Source: an uncultured Bacteroidales bacterium (GTDB taxonomy: Bacteria; Bacteroidota; Bacteroidia; Bacteroidales; UBA932). From it: a stretch of DNA of 64,000 nucleotides. The notes under the pieces are model-generated. The model made no database searches. It worked only from the letters and a program-made list of their open reading frames with translations, and was not told the origin of the DNA. Location: the NCBI GenBank assembly GCA_905235085.1, contig CAJOKD010000002.1:62001-126000 (forward strand), written 5' to 3'. Below, one piece after another: positions 63,450 to 64,000 of this stretch. Numbering within the stretch: position 1 is the stretch's first letter; each line of letters begins with the position of its first letter. Position numbers and translations under genes: made by a program.

Positions 63450-64000
63450 ATGAAAAAGATATATTTATTCCTTCTTGCATCTGCAAGTGTCTTCGCAGTT
63501 GCTTCTTGCCAGCAGGCTGAGTTGGAAGAGCCTATGCCGGTCAACCCGGAGGAAGTAACCACTCTTACACTCGCCTTCGATGCTACCAGAACAACCCTTG
63601 TAGACGGCAAGACCGCCTGGGTCGCAGGAGACAAGGTACGTATCTACAACAGCACGGGTACTTTCTATGACGATGTAACCATCTCCGAGGCTGACGCCGG
63701 CAAGACATCCATCGAGGTGGAGGTCAATATGAAAGACAAGGCATACTATGCTGTTTATCCTGTGGAAGCAGCAAATGGTATTTCCTCAGGAAAGATAGGC
63801 ATCAAGATCCCTAGCAACCCTGATGGTTTGTTTGCAAGCGCGAATATTTGCGTTGCTGAGACCGGAGAGGGTGGAACGACCCTCAGGATGCGCAACGCAA
63901 CTGCAATCCTCAAGCTTAAGGTCAACTCCGGCAACGTGGTCGAGATCCTCCAGTTCAATGCCCAGAATACTATGACAGGAACCTTCACCGTCGACTTGAG
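63450..64000 (+). CDS. Fimbrillin-like lipoprotein, N-terminal part
   Basis: The frame opens at ATG 63450 and is still open at the end of the window (at least 183 residues). It has a lipoprotein signal ending FAVASC and then QQAELEEPMPVNPEEV. The mature start LTLAFDATRTTLVDGK and KTAWVAGDKVRIYN is the pattern of the N-terminal domain of fimbrillin-like and related Bacteroidota surface lipoproteins. The region with YYAVYPVEAANG and NATAILKLKV continues that fold. It lies 25 bases after the DUF4886 gene and is likely part of the same operon. Whether it forms fimbriae or binds glycan cannot be decided from the part visible. Confidence 0.7.
   Translation, partial: MKKIYLFLLASASVFAVASCQQAELEEPMPVNPEEVTTLTLAFDATRTTLVDGKTAWVAGDKVRIYNSTGTFYDDVTISEADAGKTSIEVEVNMKDKAYYAVYPVEAANGISSGKIGIKIPSNPDGLFASANICVAETGEGGTTLRMRNATAILKLKVNSGNVVEILQFNAQNTMTGTFTVDL

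Overview
The window looks like the chromosome of a Bacteroidales bacterium, probably from a gut or rumen. The reasons are three SusC/SusD pairs plus the tail of a fourth SusD, many lipoproteins with a Cys lipobox, Bacteroidota-only families (DUF4302, DUF4249, DUF4886, DUF4998, DUF5000, BACON), -7 boxes of the TAnnTTTG type, and no clear Shine-Dalgarno sequences. The genus cannot be fixed from the sequence alone.

Layout. 1-4409 (+): end of a Sus-like operon (SusD fragment, HExxH zinc lipoprotein, DUF4302 lipoprotein, BACON lipoprotein), closed by a 38-base perfect palindrome. 4611-4684 (-): tRNA-Arg(TCT). 4790-8996 (-): overlapping operon of a C10 cysteine peptidase, a DUF4249 lipoprotein and a TonB-dependent receptor. 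9089-11348: a GH29 fucosidase broken by an internal deletion and an intact divergent GH29. 11384-12199 (+): an exported flavodoxin-like lipoprotein. 12214-15763: a core block with a DUF368/PopT-like polyprenyl-phosphate transporter, a DUF6913-like protein, a PfkB kinase and a UPF0104 membrane protein.

15777-24422 (+): five tightly overlapping exported proteins for pectin-type glycans: an ADP-ribosylglycohydrolase-fold protein, GH106, a frameshifted GH28, a short GH28-like protein and GH78. 24611-33368 (-): a converging operon of GH29, GH31, GH3 and a frameshifted GH95. 33533-41433 (+): SusC/SusD, a small lipoprotein, an intact GH28 and a second short GH28-like protein. 41722-48428 (+): SusC/SusD and a Big_2 lipoprotein. 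48490-53701 (-): two GH92 alpha-mannosidases carrying in-frame repeat insertions. 53787-64000 (+): SusC/SusD followed by DUF5000-, DUF4998- and DUF4886-type lipoproteins and the start of a fimbrillin-like lipoprotein.

Working together, the SusCD pairs would capture and import oligosaccharides. The fucosidases (GH29, GH95), rhamnosidases (GH78, GH106), GH28, GH31 and GH3 would trim fucose- and rhamnose-rich plant cell-wall chains, and the GH92 pair would act on alpha-mannose. Four fucosidase or pectinase genes between 9 and 33.4 kb carry lesions while all complete SusCD genes are intact. No HTCS, SusR-like or ECF sigma/anti-sigma regulator is present in the window.

Items most worth following up are the two GH28 plus short GH28-like gene pairs, the exported ADP-ribosylglycohydrolase-like protein, the DUF4886 protein that appears to lack its catalytic Asp-His pair, the decayed copy of the GH29 5' region beside the tRNA, and the GH92-associated repeats.
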